Origin: Streptococcus suis YS56
GTDB taxonomy: Bacteria; Bacillota; Bacilli; Lactobacillales; Streptococcaceae
Reading direction: 5' to 3'
DNA length: 37,391 nt
NCBI RefSeq assembly: GCF_000440115.1
Contig: NZ_ALMY01000086.1
Coordinates: 1 to 37,391 of the forward strand
A program made the translations under genes and the position numbers. The notes under the pieces are model-generated. The model had not been told where the DNA came from. It was given only the letters and a program-made list of their open reading frames with translations, and ran no database searches. This document shows positions 7,197-16,860 of the stretch, one piece after another (within the stretch, counting starts at the first letter, position 1; each line of letters starts with the position of its first letter).

Positions 7197-7224
7197 TTGA
7201 CATTCTACTTCCTTGTGATATTAT
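7197..7224 (+). promoter_or_regulatory. Promoter of ilvBNC
   Basis: A perfect TTGACA (7197-7202) and TATTAT (7219-7224) with a 16-base spacer. The leader before the GTG at 7260 is only about 30 bases, too short for a T-box or peptide attenuator. Confidence 0.75.
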
Positions 7225-7259
7225 AGTAGATAACAAATTTGCAGAGAGGAGGAATATTC

Positions 7260-8963
7260 GTGCAAGAAATTCAACTAGACCAACCGCGTTCGGGGTCCTA
7301 TCTCATTTTGGACACCCTGCATCAGCTGGGAGTAGACCTTGTTTTTGGTTATCCTGGTGGGGCAGTTTTACCTCTATATGATGCTATCTATCAATATGAG
7401 GGAATCCAGCATATTTTGGCTCGTCATGAACAAGGAGCGGTCCACGAGGCCGAAGGATACGCTAAATCATCAGGAAAGGTGGGCGTAGCCATTGTAACCT
7501 CTGGGCCAGGAGCTACCAATGCCATTACTGGAATTGCGGACGCAATGGGTGATAGTGTTCCTCTTTTAGTTTTTACTGGTCAAGTCGCAACACGTGGTAT
7601 CGGTAAAGATGCTTTTCAGGAAGCAGATGTCTTGGGGATGACAATGCCGATTACCAAGTACAATTACCAAATTCGGGATACGGCAGATATTCCTAGAGTC
7701 ATCACAGAAGCTCTCCATATTGCAACAACGGGGAGACCGGGTCCCGTTGTTATTGATGTTCCAAAAGACATCCAAGAAAGAGTTGTTGATTTTTATCATG
7801 ACCCAACTCTACACCTACCAAGTTATCAGCCAACGATTGAACCAAATGGTTTGCAGGTTAAGAAAATTTTGAAACAGCTTAGCCAAGCTCAAAAACCAGT
7901 TATATTGGCTGGTGGTGGTGTCAATTATGCAGATGCCAATAAAGAATTAGTTGCCTTTGCAGAGCGCTACCGTATTCCAGTAGTTTCAACCCTCCTTGGA
8001 TTAGGTGCAATGCCCATTGAGCATGAATTATCCTTGGCTATGGGGGGGATGCACGGTTCATACGCTGCCAATATGGCTATGGATCAGGCTGATTACATTA
8101 TTAATATTGGAGCGCGATTCGATGACCGCTTAACAGGAAATCCAACAACCTATGCGCCAAATGCGACGGTAGCACATATTGATATTGATCCCGCAGAAAT
8201 TGGTAAAGTTGTCAAAACGGCTATTCCAGTAGTGGGCGATGCTAAGGCAACCTTGAAAGCTCTACTTGCTTTAGAAACAGTCGAAACAGGCTATGCTGAT
8301 TGGACGGCACAAGTATTGGAAAACAAACGTCGGGCGCCATTTTGGTATGATGAAGATGAAAAGGTTATTAAGCCACAGGCGGCAATTGAATTAATTGGTC
8401 AGTTGACGCAAGGGGATGCCATTGTCGTGACAGATGTTGGTCAGCATCAAATGTGGGCTGCCCAATTCTACCCCTACAAACATGCACGTCAACTTGTAAC
8501 ATCTGGTGGCATGGGGACCATGGGCTTTGGTATTCCTGCAGCTATCGGCGCCAAATTAGCCAATCCAGATAAAGAAGTAATCATCTTTGTTGGTGATGGT
8601 GGCTTCCAAATGACCAACCAAGAATTGGCTATTTTGAATGGCTATGGTGTACCGATTAAGGTCGTATTGATTAATAACCACTCTCTTGGCATGGTTCGTC
8701 AATGGCAGGAATCCTTCTATGAAAAGCGTCGTAGCCAATCTGTATTTGACGATGAACCGAATTTCCAATTGTTGGCGGAGGCTTATGGAATTAGTCATTA
8801 TAGTTTTGACAATCCAGCGACTCTAAGTGAAGACATGAAAGTTATCTTAGAAGATAAACCAATGCTCATAGAGGTTCATATTTCTAATCGTGAACATGTT
8901 CAACCGATGGTGCCAGCAGGTAAGAGCAATGCAGAAATGTTGGGGGTGAAGTTCAATGCGTAG
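7260..8963 (+). CDS. ilvB: Acetolactate synthase large (catalytic) subunit
   Basis: This TPP-dependent enzyme makes 2-acetolactate or 2-aceto-2-hydroxybutyrate, the first shared step of valine, leucine and isoleucine synthesis, with IlvN as regulatory partner. Over 567 residues it shows the three TPP-enzyme domains: the N-terminal Pyr domain with catalytic E57 (RHEQGAVHEAEGYA), a central domain, and the C-terminal PP domain with the TPP/Mg motif beginning GDGG at residue 445 and ending in INN. The GTG at 7260 is chosen because GAGGAGG lies seven bases upstream; the in-frame TTG at 7239 would place that site inside the gene. It overlaps ilvN by eight bases. CodY control is likely from the box at 7180. 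Confidence 0.96.
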   Translation: MQEIQLDQPRSGSYLILDTLHQLGVDLVFGYPGGAVLPLYDAIYQYEGIQHILARHEQGAVHEAEGYAKSSGKVGVAIVTSGPGATNAITGIADAMGDSVPLLVFTGQVATRGIGKDAFQEADVLGMTMPITKYNYQIRDTADIPRVITEALHIATTGRPGPVVIDVPKDIQERVVDFYHDPTLHLPSYQPTIEPNGLQVKKILKQLSQAQKPVILAGGGVNYADANKELVAFAERYRIPVVSTLLGLGAMPIEHELSLAMGGMHGSYAANMAMDQADYIINIGARFDDRLTGNPTTYAPNATVAHIDIDPAEIGKVVKTAIPVVGDAKATLKALLALETVETGYADWTAQVLENKRRAPFWYDEDEKVIKPQAAIELIGQLTQGDAIVVTDVGQHQMWAAQFYPYKHARQLVTSGGMGTMGFGIPAAIGAKLANPDKEVIIFVGDGGFQMTNQELAILNGYGVPIKVVLINNHSLGMVRQWQESFYEKRRSQSVFDDEPNFQLLAEAYGISHYSFDNPATLSEDMKVILEDKPMLIEVHISNREHVQPMVPAGKSNAEMLGVKFNA

Positions 8964-9432
8964 AATGTTAACAGCTAAATTGCGAAATTCATCTGGTGTT
9001 CTGAATCGTTTTACAGGTGTCCTATCTCGTCGCCAAATCAATATTGAGTCCATCTCCGTCGGCCCAACAGAAGTAGATGGCATCTCACGTGTGACGGTGA
9101 TTGTAGACGTGGCTAGTCACGATGAGGTCGAACAAATCATCAAACAGCTGAACCGCTTGATTGATGTGGTTCGAGTACGTGACTTAACGGACATACCCCA
9201 CTTAGAGCGTGAGGTGATTCTTGTCAAAATTTCAGCTCCGCCAACAAAACGAGCAGAAATTTTAGCGATTATCCAACCCTTTAGAGCAAATGTTGTCGAT
9301 GTGGCACCTCACTCTATTACCATCCAAATGACAGGTGACGGAGATAAGATTGACGCCCTCCTGCGCGTGATTCAGCCTTACGGCATTAAGAATATCGCAA
9401 GAACGGGTGCGACTGGCTTTAGTAGAGACTAA
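8956..9432 (+). CDS. ilvN: Acetolactate synthase small (regulatory) subunit
   Basis: This 158-residue regulatory subunit binds valine and activates the catalytic subunit IlvB. An ACT domain occupies residues ~5-80 (LTAKLRNSSGVLNRFTGVLS...NIESISVGPTE), followed by the conserved C-terminal dimer domain. The ATG lies inside the last codons of ilvB (ATGCGTAG), so translation is coupled. A degenerate MITE-like repeat fills the gap to ilvC. Confidence 0.95.
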   Translation: MRRMLTAKLRNSSGVLNRFTGVLSRRQINIESISVGPTEVDGISRVTVIVDVASHDEVEQIIKQLNRLIDVVRVRDLTDIPHLEREVILVKISAPPTKRAEILAIIQPFRANVVDVAPHSITIQMTGDGDKIDALLRVIQPYGIKNIARTGATGFSRD

Positions 9433-9534
9433 TCCTCTTCGATAATCAATCCTATACTGCGTTGACTTGGCTTGATGAACGTTAGTTCTATCTTCGTCTG
9501 CATCGCCTAGTCTAGCCTTCATTTTCTTTGAGCA
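9433..9534 (-). repeat. MITE-like repeat copy between ilvN and ilvC
   Basis: The left end CTCTTCGATAATCAA and right end TTTTCTTTGAGCA resemble the terminal inverted repeats of the element at 18881-19033, in reverse orientation. The interior shares AAGATAGAACT and CTAGG (read on the minus strand). It is shorter (about 102 bp) and more decayed. It lies in the transcribed gap of the ilv operon. Boundaries are approximate. Confidence 0.5.
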
Positions 9535-9551
9535 TCCAACCTTATAAATAA

Positions 9552-10595
<1,044 letters not shown>

Positions 10596-10716
10596 ACACT
10601 ATCAAGGTAGATAGGGTGATAGTCAGCTTTACTTTGCGTGATGGCAATACATTTAAGGTTTGAGTTGGCAGATGAGGGGATGTCATTCCCTTTTTCCCCT
10701 ATCTCCGAAAATGAAT

Positions 10717-10743
10717 AAAAGAGCTGGTTTTCCCAGCTCTTTT
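10717..10743 (+). terminator. Terminator after ilvC
   Basis: An 11-bp perfect stem (AAAAGAGCTGG with CCAGCTCTTTT) around a five-base loop, ending in a TTTT run. It separates ilvBNC from ilvA. Confidence 0.85.
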
Positions 10744-10835
10744 GCCCATTTTGTTCATAAATAGACCTTTACAAAAATAAACATTCGTTTTCTGTTGAAC
10801 AACATGCTAGTAGCTTGAATATAAGTCTAATTGCT

Positions 10836-10864
10836 AGGATTTTTCAGGGAATATTGGTACAATA
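10836..10864 (+). promoter_or_regulatory. Possible promoter and weak CodY-like site before ilvA
   Basis: ATTTTTCAGGGAATA matches the CodY consensus at 11 of 15 positions and lies just upstream of an extended -10 (TGGTACAAT). No clear -35 is seen. The terminator after ilvC argues that ilvA has its own promoter here. Confidence 0.4.
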
Positions 10865-10889
10865 AATATAGAAAGAAATTAATGGAACT

Positions 10890-12140
10890 ATGATTACAGC
10901 AAAAAATGTAGAACAAGCATACTCCGTTCTTAAGCGCGTGGTAGTACGTACCCCCTTGGATTATAGTCGATACTTGTCGGAAAAATATGGTGCAACTATT
11001 TATTTAAAAAGAGAAAATGAACAGCGTGTTCGCTCTTTTAAAATTCGAGGAGCCTATTATGCTATTTCACAATTGACAGATGATGAGAAGTCACGCGGAG
11101 TGGTCTGTGCTTCGGCCGGAAACCATGCTCAAGGTGTGGCCTACACCTGTCAGGAAATGCAAATTCCTGCTACGATTTTCATGCCCATTACAACTCCGCA
11201 ACAAAAAATAGGGCAGGTTAAATTTTTCGGAGGAGACTACGTAGAGATTCGGCTCGTAGGAGATACCTTCGATGAGTCAGCCAAGGCGGCACAAGATTAT
11301 ACTCTGGAAAGTGGGAAAACCTTTATAGACCCATTCGATGATGAAAATGTGCAGGCTGGTCAGGGAACAGTAGCTTATGAAATCTTGGAAGAAACGGAAG
11401 AGCAAACCATTAGTTTTGACCAGATTTTAGTTCCCATAGGAGGAGGTGGTCTGGTTGCAGGCGTTTCGGCCTATCTGAAAGAACATGCACCTGAAATTAA
11501 GATTGTTGGTGTTGAAGCAAGTGGGGCACGGTCAATGAAAGCGGCTTTTGATAAAGGTCGTCCGGTTAAATTAGACCAAATTGATAAATTTGCTGACGGT
11601 ATTGCGGTACAGAAAGTTGGTAAGTCGACCTACGAAGTGGCTCGGAAATACGTAGATCGCCTGATTGGTGTGGATGAAGGATGGATTTCTGGGACTATTT
11701 TAGACCTCTATTCTAAGCTGGGTATTGTTGCTGAGCCAGCAGGAGCAGCAACGATTGCAGCTCTTGAGGTAGTCAAGGACCAAATCAAGGGGCAAACCAT
11801 TTGTTGTATCATTTCTGGTGGTAATAACGACATCAACAGGATGCCGGAAATGGAGGAACGTGCGCTTATCTACGAGGGAATTAAACACTACTTTGTTGTT
11901 AATTTTCCACAACGTCCAGGGGCTCTTCGTGAATTTGTAAATGATATTCTAGGGCCAAATGATGATATTACTCGTTTTGAATATATCAAACGTGCCAATA
12001 AGGGAACAGGGCCGGTTCTAATCGGTATTGCCCTAGGAGATAAAACAGATTATACGCAGTTTATTTCTCGCTTGGAAGAGTTTGATCCCCAGTACATCAA
12101 TCTTCATGAAAATGATTCGCTTTATAAAATGCTTGTTTAG
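10890..12140 (+). CDS. ilvA: Threonine ammonia-lyase (threonine dehydratase), short regulatory form
   Basis: This PLP enzyme converts threonine to 2-oxobutanoate and ammonia, the committed step to isoleucine. PLP-binding K51 is in RSFKIRGAY and the phosphate loop is GGGGLVAG. The 416-residue length means one C-terminal ACT-like regulatory domain (from about residue 330, HYFVVNFPQRPGALREFV) rather than the two of the enterobacterial enzyme. The ATG at 10890 begins the conserved region, although its ribosome binding site is poor. The next gene starts nine bases after the stop. Confidence 0.95.
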   Translation: MITAKNVEQAYSVLKRVVVRTPLDYSRYLSEKYGATIYLKRENEQRVRSFKIRGAYYAISQLTDDEKSRGVVCASAGNHAQGVAYTCQEMQIPATIFMPITTPQQKIGQVKFFGGDYVEIRLVGDTFDESAKAAQDYTLESGKTFIDPFDDENVQAGQGTVAYEILEETEEQTISFDQILVPIGGGGLVAGVSAYLKEHAPEIKIVGVEASGARSMKAAFDKGRPVKLDQIDKFADGIAVQKVGKSTYEVARKYVDRLIGVDEGWISGTILDLYSKLGIVAEPAGAATIAALEVVKDQIKGQTICCIISGGNNDINRMPEMEERALIYEGIKHYFVVNFPQRPGALREFVNDILGPNDDITRFEYIKRANKGTGPVLIGIALGDKTDYTQFISRLEEFDPQYINLHENDSLYKMLV

Positions 12141-12149
12141 GAGGTCGTT

Positions 12150-13055
12150 ATGACACTAGGTCCAATTATTTTTATCGGTAGTTTCTTGTTCTTTCTATTT
12201 ATTGCTTTGATTTTGGTTGTTTCAGGGCTTTATGTTGTCAAGCAACAAACGGTTGCCATCGTGGAACGGTTTGGGAAGTACCAAAAAACATCTACCTCAG
12301 GTATTAACTTTAAAATCCCCTTTGGAGTTGATGTCATTGCAGCCCGTATTCAATTGCGGATGTTGCAGAGTGAAATCGTGGTAGAAACCAAAACTCAGGA
12401 CAATGTATTTGTGACTATGAATGTAGCCACTCAATATCGTGTCAATGAGAATAATGTAACGGATGCCTATTATAAACTCATGCATCCAGAGGCTCAGATC
12501 AAGTCGTATATTGAGGATGCTCTTCGGTCTTCAGTTCCTAAGTTGACCTTGGACGAGCTTTTTGAGAAAAAAGATGAAATTGCTCTGGAAGTTCAAAAAC
12601 AAGTAGCAGAAGAAATGTCAACCTACGGCTATGTTATCGTCAAGACCTTGATTACAAAGGTCGAGCCAGATGCCGAGGTCAAGCAATCAATGAATGAAAT
12701 TAACGCAGCTCAGCGGAAACGGGTTGCGGCCCAAGAATTGGCAGAAGCAGACAAGATAAAAATTGTTACAGCAGCAGAAGCAGAGGCTGAAAAAGACCGT
12801 CTACATGGTGTGGGGATTGCCCAACAAAGGAAGGCAATTGTAGATGGCTTGGCAGATTCGATCAGAGAATTGAAAGATTCGAATGTCAGTCTGTCTGAGG
12901 AGCAAATTATGTCAATCCTGTTGACCAACCAATACTTGGATACATTAAACAATTTTGCACAAGGAGGTAATCAAACCATTTTCCTTCCTGCAAATCCGGA
13001 AGGAGTAGAAGATATCAGAACACAACTATTGTCATCTCTCAAAGTAAAATCATAG
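12150..13055 (+). CDS. SPFH/Band 7 (stomatin-like) membrane protein
   Basis: This 301-residue protein has one N-terminal membrane helix (residues ~5-28) followed by an SPFH/Band 7 domain (VKQQTVAIVERFGKYQKT to about residue 190) and an Ala/Glu-rich coiled coil (AQELAEADKIKIVTAAEAEAEKDR). Proteins of this kind form oligomeric rings in membrane microdomains and can scaffold or guard membrane proteases. The specific role is unknown here. AGGAGG overlaps the ilvA stop, so it is co-translated with ilvA. No NfeD partner is next to it. Confidence 0.88.
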   Translation: MTLGPIIFIGSFLFFLFIALILVVSGLYVVKQQTVAIVERFGKYQKTSTSGINFKIPFGVDVIAARIQLRMLQSEIVVETKTQDNVFVTMNVATQYRVNENNVTDAYYKLMHPEAQIKSYIEDALRSSVPKLTLDELFEKKDEIALEVQKQVAEEMSTYGYVIVKTLITKVEPDAEVKQSMNEINAAQRKRVAAQELAEADKIKIVTAAEAEAEKDRLHGVGIAQQRKAIVDGLADSIRELKDSNVSLSEEQIMSILLTNQYLDTLNNFAQGGNQTIFLPANPEGVEDIRTQLLSSLKVKS

Positions 13056-13074
13056 TAAAAACCGAACATTTTGC

Positions 13075-13104
13075 TTGACAAAATAGGTTTATCTGTATTA
13101 TACT
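13075..13104 (+). promoter_or_regulatory. Promoter of the 69-residue gene
   Basis: A perfect TTGACA (13075-13080), an 18-base spacer and TATACT (13099-13104). A GGAAAGGGG ribosome binding site precedes the ATG at 13138. Confidence 0.7.
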
Positions 13105-13137
13105 TAATTGCACGAATAAAAAGGAAAGGGGTTTCTC

Positions 13138-13347
13138 ATGACTAGTTACGAAAAAGTTGCCGCAGTTGTTGGCTGGGTTCGTGAAAAGAAAATCACTGGT
13201 TACCGTATCAGCAAGGAAACGAATGCTCGTGAAATGTCAGTTATCGCTCTTGCACAAGGACGCGCTAAAATTGACAACATTTCATTTGCTACTGCCTTGG
13301 GGTTGATTGATTTTTACGATAAAAACCACAAGAAATTTGAAAACTAA
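13138..13347 (+). CDS. Small putative DNA-binding (HTH-like) protein
   Basis: This 69-residue protein has its own strong promoter, a good ribosome binding site and a terminator, so it is a real monocistronic gene. The order of helices (KITGYRISKETNAREMSVIALAQGRAKIDNISFATALGLIDFY) resembles a Cro/XRE-type helix-turn-helix in which the recognition helix would follow ISKETN. No family was recognised with certainty. A regulator or phage-derived repressor-like protein is possible; an unrelated helical protein cannot be excluded. Confidence 0.7.
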   Translation: MTSYEKVAAVVGWVREKKITGYRISKETNAREMSVIALAQGRAKIDNISFATALGLIDFYDKNHKKFEN

Positions 13348-13380
13348 TCTAAATAATAGTTTTATTTAGAACCTTTACTG

Positions 13381-13407
13381 AGAAGACCATTTGGTCTTCT
13401 TTTTTTG
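13381..13407 (+). terminator. Terminator after the 69-residue gene
   Basis: AGAAGACC/GGTCTTCT stem of 8 bp with loop ATTT, then a run of seven further T. A second inverted repeat without a T run (TCTAAATAA/TTATTTAGA) lies directly before it at 13348-13370. Confidence 0.85.
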
Positions 13408-13411
13408 GTAC

Positions 13412-13443
13412 AAAAAAACTTACCAGCCTAGAAAACTGGTAAG
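13412..13443 (-). terminator. Terminator of the amino-acid ABC transporter operon
   Basis: On the minus strand the 8-bp stem CTTACCAG/CTGGTAAG is followed by seven T. It sits back to back with the plus-strand terminator at 13381-13407. Confidence 0.85.
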
Positions 13444-13469
13444 TGTGGGATTTAGCATAGAATGAAAGA

Positions 13470-14213
13470 TTATCCAAGAAAACGCTGAAGGAATTCACGT
13501 GTACGTTCTTCTTGTGGATTTTCAAAGATTTGCTGTGGGCTGCCTTCTTCGGCAATGACACCCTTATCCATAAAGATGACACGGTCTGAAACATCGCGGG
13601 CAAATTCCATTTCGTGAGTTACGATAAGCATCGTCAATCCTGATTTTGCCAAATCTTGCATGGTTTTGAGAACTTCCCCAACCATCTCTGGATCGAGAGC
13701 AGAAGTCGGCTCATCAAAGAGGATAACTTCTGGGTCAACAGACAGGGCGCGTGCAATGGCCACACGTTGTTTCTGTCCACCAGAGAGTTGACTTGGTTTG
13801 GCTTGCCAGTACTGTTCGGTCATGCCAACCTTGTTGAGGTTTTCTTTGGCGATTTTTTCTGCCTCAGCTCGATCTCGTTTCAGTACCGTAGTTTGTGCTA
13901 CAATGGCATTTTCCAATACATTTAGATTGTTGAAAAGGTTGAAGGATTGGAATACCATACCTAGTTTTTCACGGTAAGTCGTCAAATCATATCCTTTAGC
14001 CAAAACATCTTGTCCGTGGTATAGAATCTGTCCTTCTGTTGGTGTTTCCAAAAGGTTGATAGATCGGAGGAAGGTTGATTTTCCCGAACCAGATGAACCG
14101 ATGATTGAGATAACCTCGCCCTTTTCAACGCTAATAGAGATGTCTTTGAGGACTTGATTTTGTCCGTATGATTTCTTTAGATTTTTGATTTCAAGAATTA
14201 CATTTTTAGTCAT
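13470..14213 (-). CDS. Polar amino-acid ABC transporter ATP-binding protein
   Basis: This 247-residue ATPase energises the amino-acid importer encoded by the gene just upstream. Motifs: Walker [10 protein letters not shown] at residues 39-47, signature LSGGQKQRV, Walker [13 protein letters not shown] and the H-loop IVTHEM. The sequence resembles GlnQ-type subunits. A longer frame to 14279 exists, but the ATG at 14213 overlaps the permease stop by eight bases (ATGACTAA) and starts the conserved domain. Confidence 0.95.
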   Translation of the reverse strand: MTKNVILEIKNLKKSYGQNQVLKDISISVEKGEVISIIGSSGSGKSTFLRSINLLETPTEGQILYHGQDVLAKGYDLTTYREKLGMVFQSFNLFNNLNVLENAIVAQTTVLKRDRAEAEKIAKENLNKVGMTEQYWQAKPSQLSGGQKQRVAIARALSVDPEVILFDEPTSALDPEMVGEVLKTMQDLAKSGLTMLIVTHEMEFARDVSDRVIFMDKGVIAEEGSPQQIFENPQEERTREFLQRFLG

Positions 14214-15771
14214 GTGGCACCTCGACTTGCATTTGATTTGCACCTGTTGTGTATGTATCTGTATCAAAATGCTTTTCAACTGCGCGTAAGATACGTGTCA
14301 CAGTAAAGGTTAGAATGAAGTAGATAATAGCAATAACCGTAAAGGTTTGGAAATATTGATAGGTTTGGGTTGCGACAGTATTTCCTGAGAAATAGAGTTC
14401 GACAACTGAGATAACGTTCAATACAGAAGTATCTTTGATATTGATGACAAATTCATTACCAGTCGCTGGTAAGATGTTACGAATAACCTGTGGAAGGACA
14501 ATCTTACGCATGGTCTGATTATGGGTAAATCCGAGAGCAGTCGCAGCTTCAAATTGGCCCTTATCGACGGCAAAGATACCACCGCGGACAATCTCACTCA
14601 TGTAGGCACCTGTGTTGATGGATACAATGAAGATAGCGGCAAGTGTGCGATCAAGATTGAGTCCGAATGCTTGGGCGGTACCATAGTAAATAACCATGGA
14701 TTGTACAATCATCGGCGTACCACGGAAAATTTCGATGTAGATATTGATAATCCAACCGAGCACTTTTTGACCAATAGCAAGCGCCTTGTTTGCTGCTTTT
14801 GGAGCTGTACGGAAGACACCGATGAGGAGACCGATAGCAGTACCGATAATTGTACCGAGGATGGAAATGAGTAATGTCATCCCGGTTCCGCGCAGAAGTT
14901 GTTGCCAGTTGTTAACAACAATATTCCAAACTTGGGCGAAGAAACTAGGTGTTTCGCCCTCGCTGGCTTCTTCAACGGGCTGGTTTTCAATCATATCATC
15001 CATAAGTGCGATTTGCTCTTCTTCTGAAATAGTTGCTAAGACTTCGTTGACCTGAGCGATACGATCGTCATCTTTGCGCATACCGACAGCAATGGTCACA
15101 TCTTCGGCATTGGTTTTAAAACTGTCTGCCAATTCAACCATTTTGAAAGCTTTATTTGCAGCTTCTGCTGTACGACCTTCTGGACGTTCAGAAACATAGG
15201 CGTCTATAATGCCAGATTCTAAAGCTTGACGGATTTGGGAGAAATCTCCCATGGCAGTCTGTTTGTTAGCCCCTTCGATTTGGTCAATCAAATCATAGAG
15301 GTAAACCCCTTGCTGGGCAGTGATTTTTGCACCAGCAAAATCTGCCAAGCTGGTTGCGTTTGCGTACTGACTATCAGAACGAACAACCAGGGTAGGAATT
15401 GAAGTGTAGTAGCTATCTGAGAAGGCGATTTCTTTCTTGCGCTCTTCTGTCGGGCTCATACCGGCGATAATCATATCGATTTTACCAGATGTAAGAGCAG
15501 GGACCAACCCTTCCCACTTGGTTTTAACAACCAAGAGTTCTTTGTCCATGGATGCAGCGATTTTTTTTGCAACCTGAACATCATATCCGTTGGCAAATTG
15601 ATTGGTTCCCTCAATAGGAACGGCACCGTTGCTATCATCTTCTTGGGTCCAGTTAAATGGTGCGTAAGCGGCTTCCATACCGACCCGCAGGTATTCGTCT
15701 GCCCGAACCCCTGTTGTTACAGAAAAAACAGCGATTAGGGTCAGCAGAAATATACTGAGTTTACGTTTCAT
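14206..15771 (-). CDS. Fused amino-acid binding protein and ABC permease (GlnP type)
   Basis: This 521-residue protein joins two functions. A cleavable signal peptide (residues 1-24, ending GVRA) is followed by a family-3 solute-binding domain (about 26-260: [29 protein letters not shown]). A linker leads to a HisM/GlnP-type permease (about 285-510) with the EAA loop [20 protein letters not shown]. Such fusions, common in lactic acid bacteria, import glutamine, glutamate or other polar amino acids; the ligand cannot be fixed from sequence. AAAGGAG precedes the ATG. The ATPase follows with an eight-base overlap. A TTGTCA/TGTAAT promoter lies upstream. Confidence 0.93.
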   Translation of the reverse strand: MKRKLSIFLLTLIAVFSVTTGVRADEYLRVGMEAAYAPFNWTQEDDSNGAVPIEGTNQFANGYDVQVAKKIAASMDKELLVVKTKWEGLVPALTSGKIDMIIAGMSPTEERKKEIAFSDSYYTSIPTLVVRSDSQYANATSLADFAGAKITAQQGVYLYDLIDQIEGANKQTAMGDFSQIRQALESGIIDAYVSERPEGRTAEAANKAFKMVELADSFKTNAEDVTIAVGMRKDDDRIAQVNEVLATISEEEQIALMDDMIENQPVEEASEGETPSFFAQVWNIVVNNWQQLLRGTGMTLLISILGTIIGTAIGLLIGVFRTAPKAANKALAIGQKVLGWIINIYIEIFRGTPMIVQSMVIYYGTAQAFGLNLDRTLAAIFIVSINTGAYMSEIVRGGIFAVDKGQFEAATALGFTHNQTMRKIVLPQVIRNILPATGNEFVINIKDTSVLNVISVVELYFSGNTVATQTYQYFQTFTVIAIIYFILTFTVTRILRAVEKHFDTDTYTTGANQMQVEVPHD

Positions 15772-15789
15772 AATGTCTCCTTTAAAATG

Positions 15790-15823
15790 CTATTACACCA
15801 TTTTATTAAAAATTCTGACAAAT
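15790..15823 (-). promoter_or_regulatory. Promoter of the amino-acid transporter, with weak CodY-like site
   Basis: On the minus strand TTGTCA is followed after 18 bases by TGTAAT, itself preceded by TGG. A sequence matching the CodY consensus at 11 of 15 positions (15809-15823) covers the -35 box. The promoter is likely; the CodY site is tentative. Confidence 0.45.
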
Positions 15824-15863
15824 TTCAATATCCTTGAACTATCATTGTGTTATTTTTTTATGG

Positions 15864-15869
15864 TATAAT
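15864..15869 (+). promoter_or_regulatory. Extended -10 promoter of uppP
   Basis: TGGTATAAT gives a perfect extended -10, about 28 bases before the ATG at 15897. AAAGGAG is in place as the ribosome binding site. No clear -35. Confidence 0.6.
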
Positions 15870-15896
15870 AATTAGAATTGAAAAAAGGAGTTTATT

Positions 15897-16733
15897 ATGA
15901 TTTTGGAATTGTTGAAGGCTATATTTTTAGGAATCATTGAAGGGGTAACGGAATGGTTGCCAGTTTCTTCAACTGGGCATTTAATTTTGGTTCAAGAGTT
16001 CGTGAAATTAAACCAAAGTAAGAACTTCCTAGAAATGTTTAATATTGTCATTCAGCTAGGAGCAATTCTAGCGGTTATGACCATTTACTTTAAAAAATTG
16101 AATCCATTCCAGCCTGGAAAAACCAAGCGTGATATTCAATTGACTTGGCAATTATGGGCCAAGGTTGTCATTGCCTGTATTCCGTCCATCCTAATTGCAG
16201 TCCCGTTGGATAATTGGTTTGAAGCGCACTTCAATTTTATGGTACCGATTGCGATTGCTTTGATTGTCTACGGTATTGCCTTTATTTGGATTGAGAACCG
16301 TAACAGAGGTGTAGAGCCACAGGTGACGGACTTAGCGAAAATGTCTTATAAAACTGCCTTGTTGATTGGGTGTTTCCAGGTCTTAAGTATCGTTCCGGGG
16401 ACTAGTCGCTCAGGTGCGACCATTCTGGGAGCAATCATTTTGGGGACCAGCCGAACTGTGGCGGCAGATTTTACCTTCTTTCTTGGGATTCCAACCATGT
16501 TTGGTTATAGTGGCTTGAAGGCTGTTAAATATTTCTTAGATGGCAATAGCCTGAATATGGAGCAGGTATGGCTCTTGTTAGTCGCTAGTGTGACGGCTTA
16601 CTTGGTATCCTTAGTTGTTATTCGTTTCTTGACAGACTTTGTTAAAAAACATGATTTCACGGTTTTTGGTTACTACCGCATCATTTTAGGGGCGATTTTA
16701 TTGGTTTATGCCTTTATCACATTTTTATTTTAA
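15897..16733 (+). CDS. uppP: Undecaprenyl-diphosphatase (bacitracin resistance type)
   Basis: This integral membrane phosphatase recycles undecaprenyl pyrophosphate to the monophosphate carrier lipid used for peptidoglycan, teichoic acid and capsule precursors. The 278-residue protein has about eight membrane segments and both active-site motifs: [14 protein letters not shown] at residues 15-28 and PGTSRSGAT near residue 167. Overexpression in other bacteria gives bacitracin resistance. It stands alone with its own promoter and terminator, next to mecA and rgpG. Confidence 0.96.
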   Translation: MILELLKAIFLGIIEGVTEWLPVSSTGHLILVQEFVKLNQSKNFLEMFNIVIQLGAILAVMTIYFKKLNPFQPGKTKRDIQLTWQLWAKVVIACIPSILIAVPLDNWFEAHFNFMVPIAIALIVYGIAFIWIENRNRGVEPQVTDLAKMSYKTALLIGCFQVLSIVPGTSRSGATILGAIILGTSRTVAADFTFFLGIPTMFGYSGLKAVKYFLDGNSLNMEQVWLLLVASVTAYLVSLVVIRFLTDFVKKHDFTVFGYYRIILGAILLVYAFITFLF

Positions 16734-16734
16734 G

Positions 16735-16758
16735 AGCAGGGAGACCTGCTTTTCTTTT
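16735..16758 (+). terminator. Terminator after uppP
   Basis: AGCAGG/CCTGCT stem with GAGA loop two bases after the uppP stop, followed by TTTCTTTT. Confidence 0.75.
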
Positions 16759-16785
16759 GTCTTTCGAGCTTGGTTTTAGTATAAT
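16757..16785 (+). promoter_or_regulatory. Promoter of mecA-rgpG
   Basis: TTGTCT (16757-16762), a 17-base spacer and a perfect TATAAT (16780-16785). It starts inside the T run of the uppP terminator. Confidence 0.65.
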
Positions 16786-16860
16786 GGTGGAAGATATGTA
16801 TGAGTATTGAAAATGATCAATCAATTTTAAGAAATTGATGAATCAATGAATGAGGTAGTT

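Noticed and set aside
7224..7260. T-box or leader-peptide attenuator before ilvB
   Set aside because: The leader is about 30 bases, with no room for specifier and antiterminator stems.
14521..15055. Plus-strand frames opposite the amino-acid permease
   Set aside because: They are shadows of the fused binding protein-permease, whose domains and start are clear.
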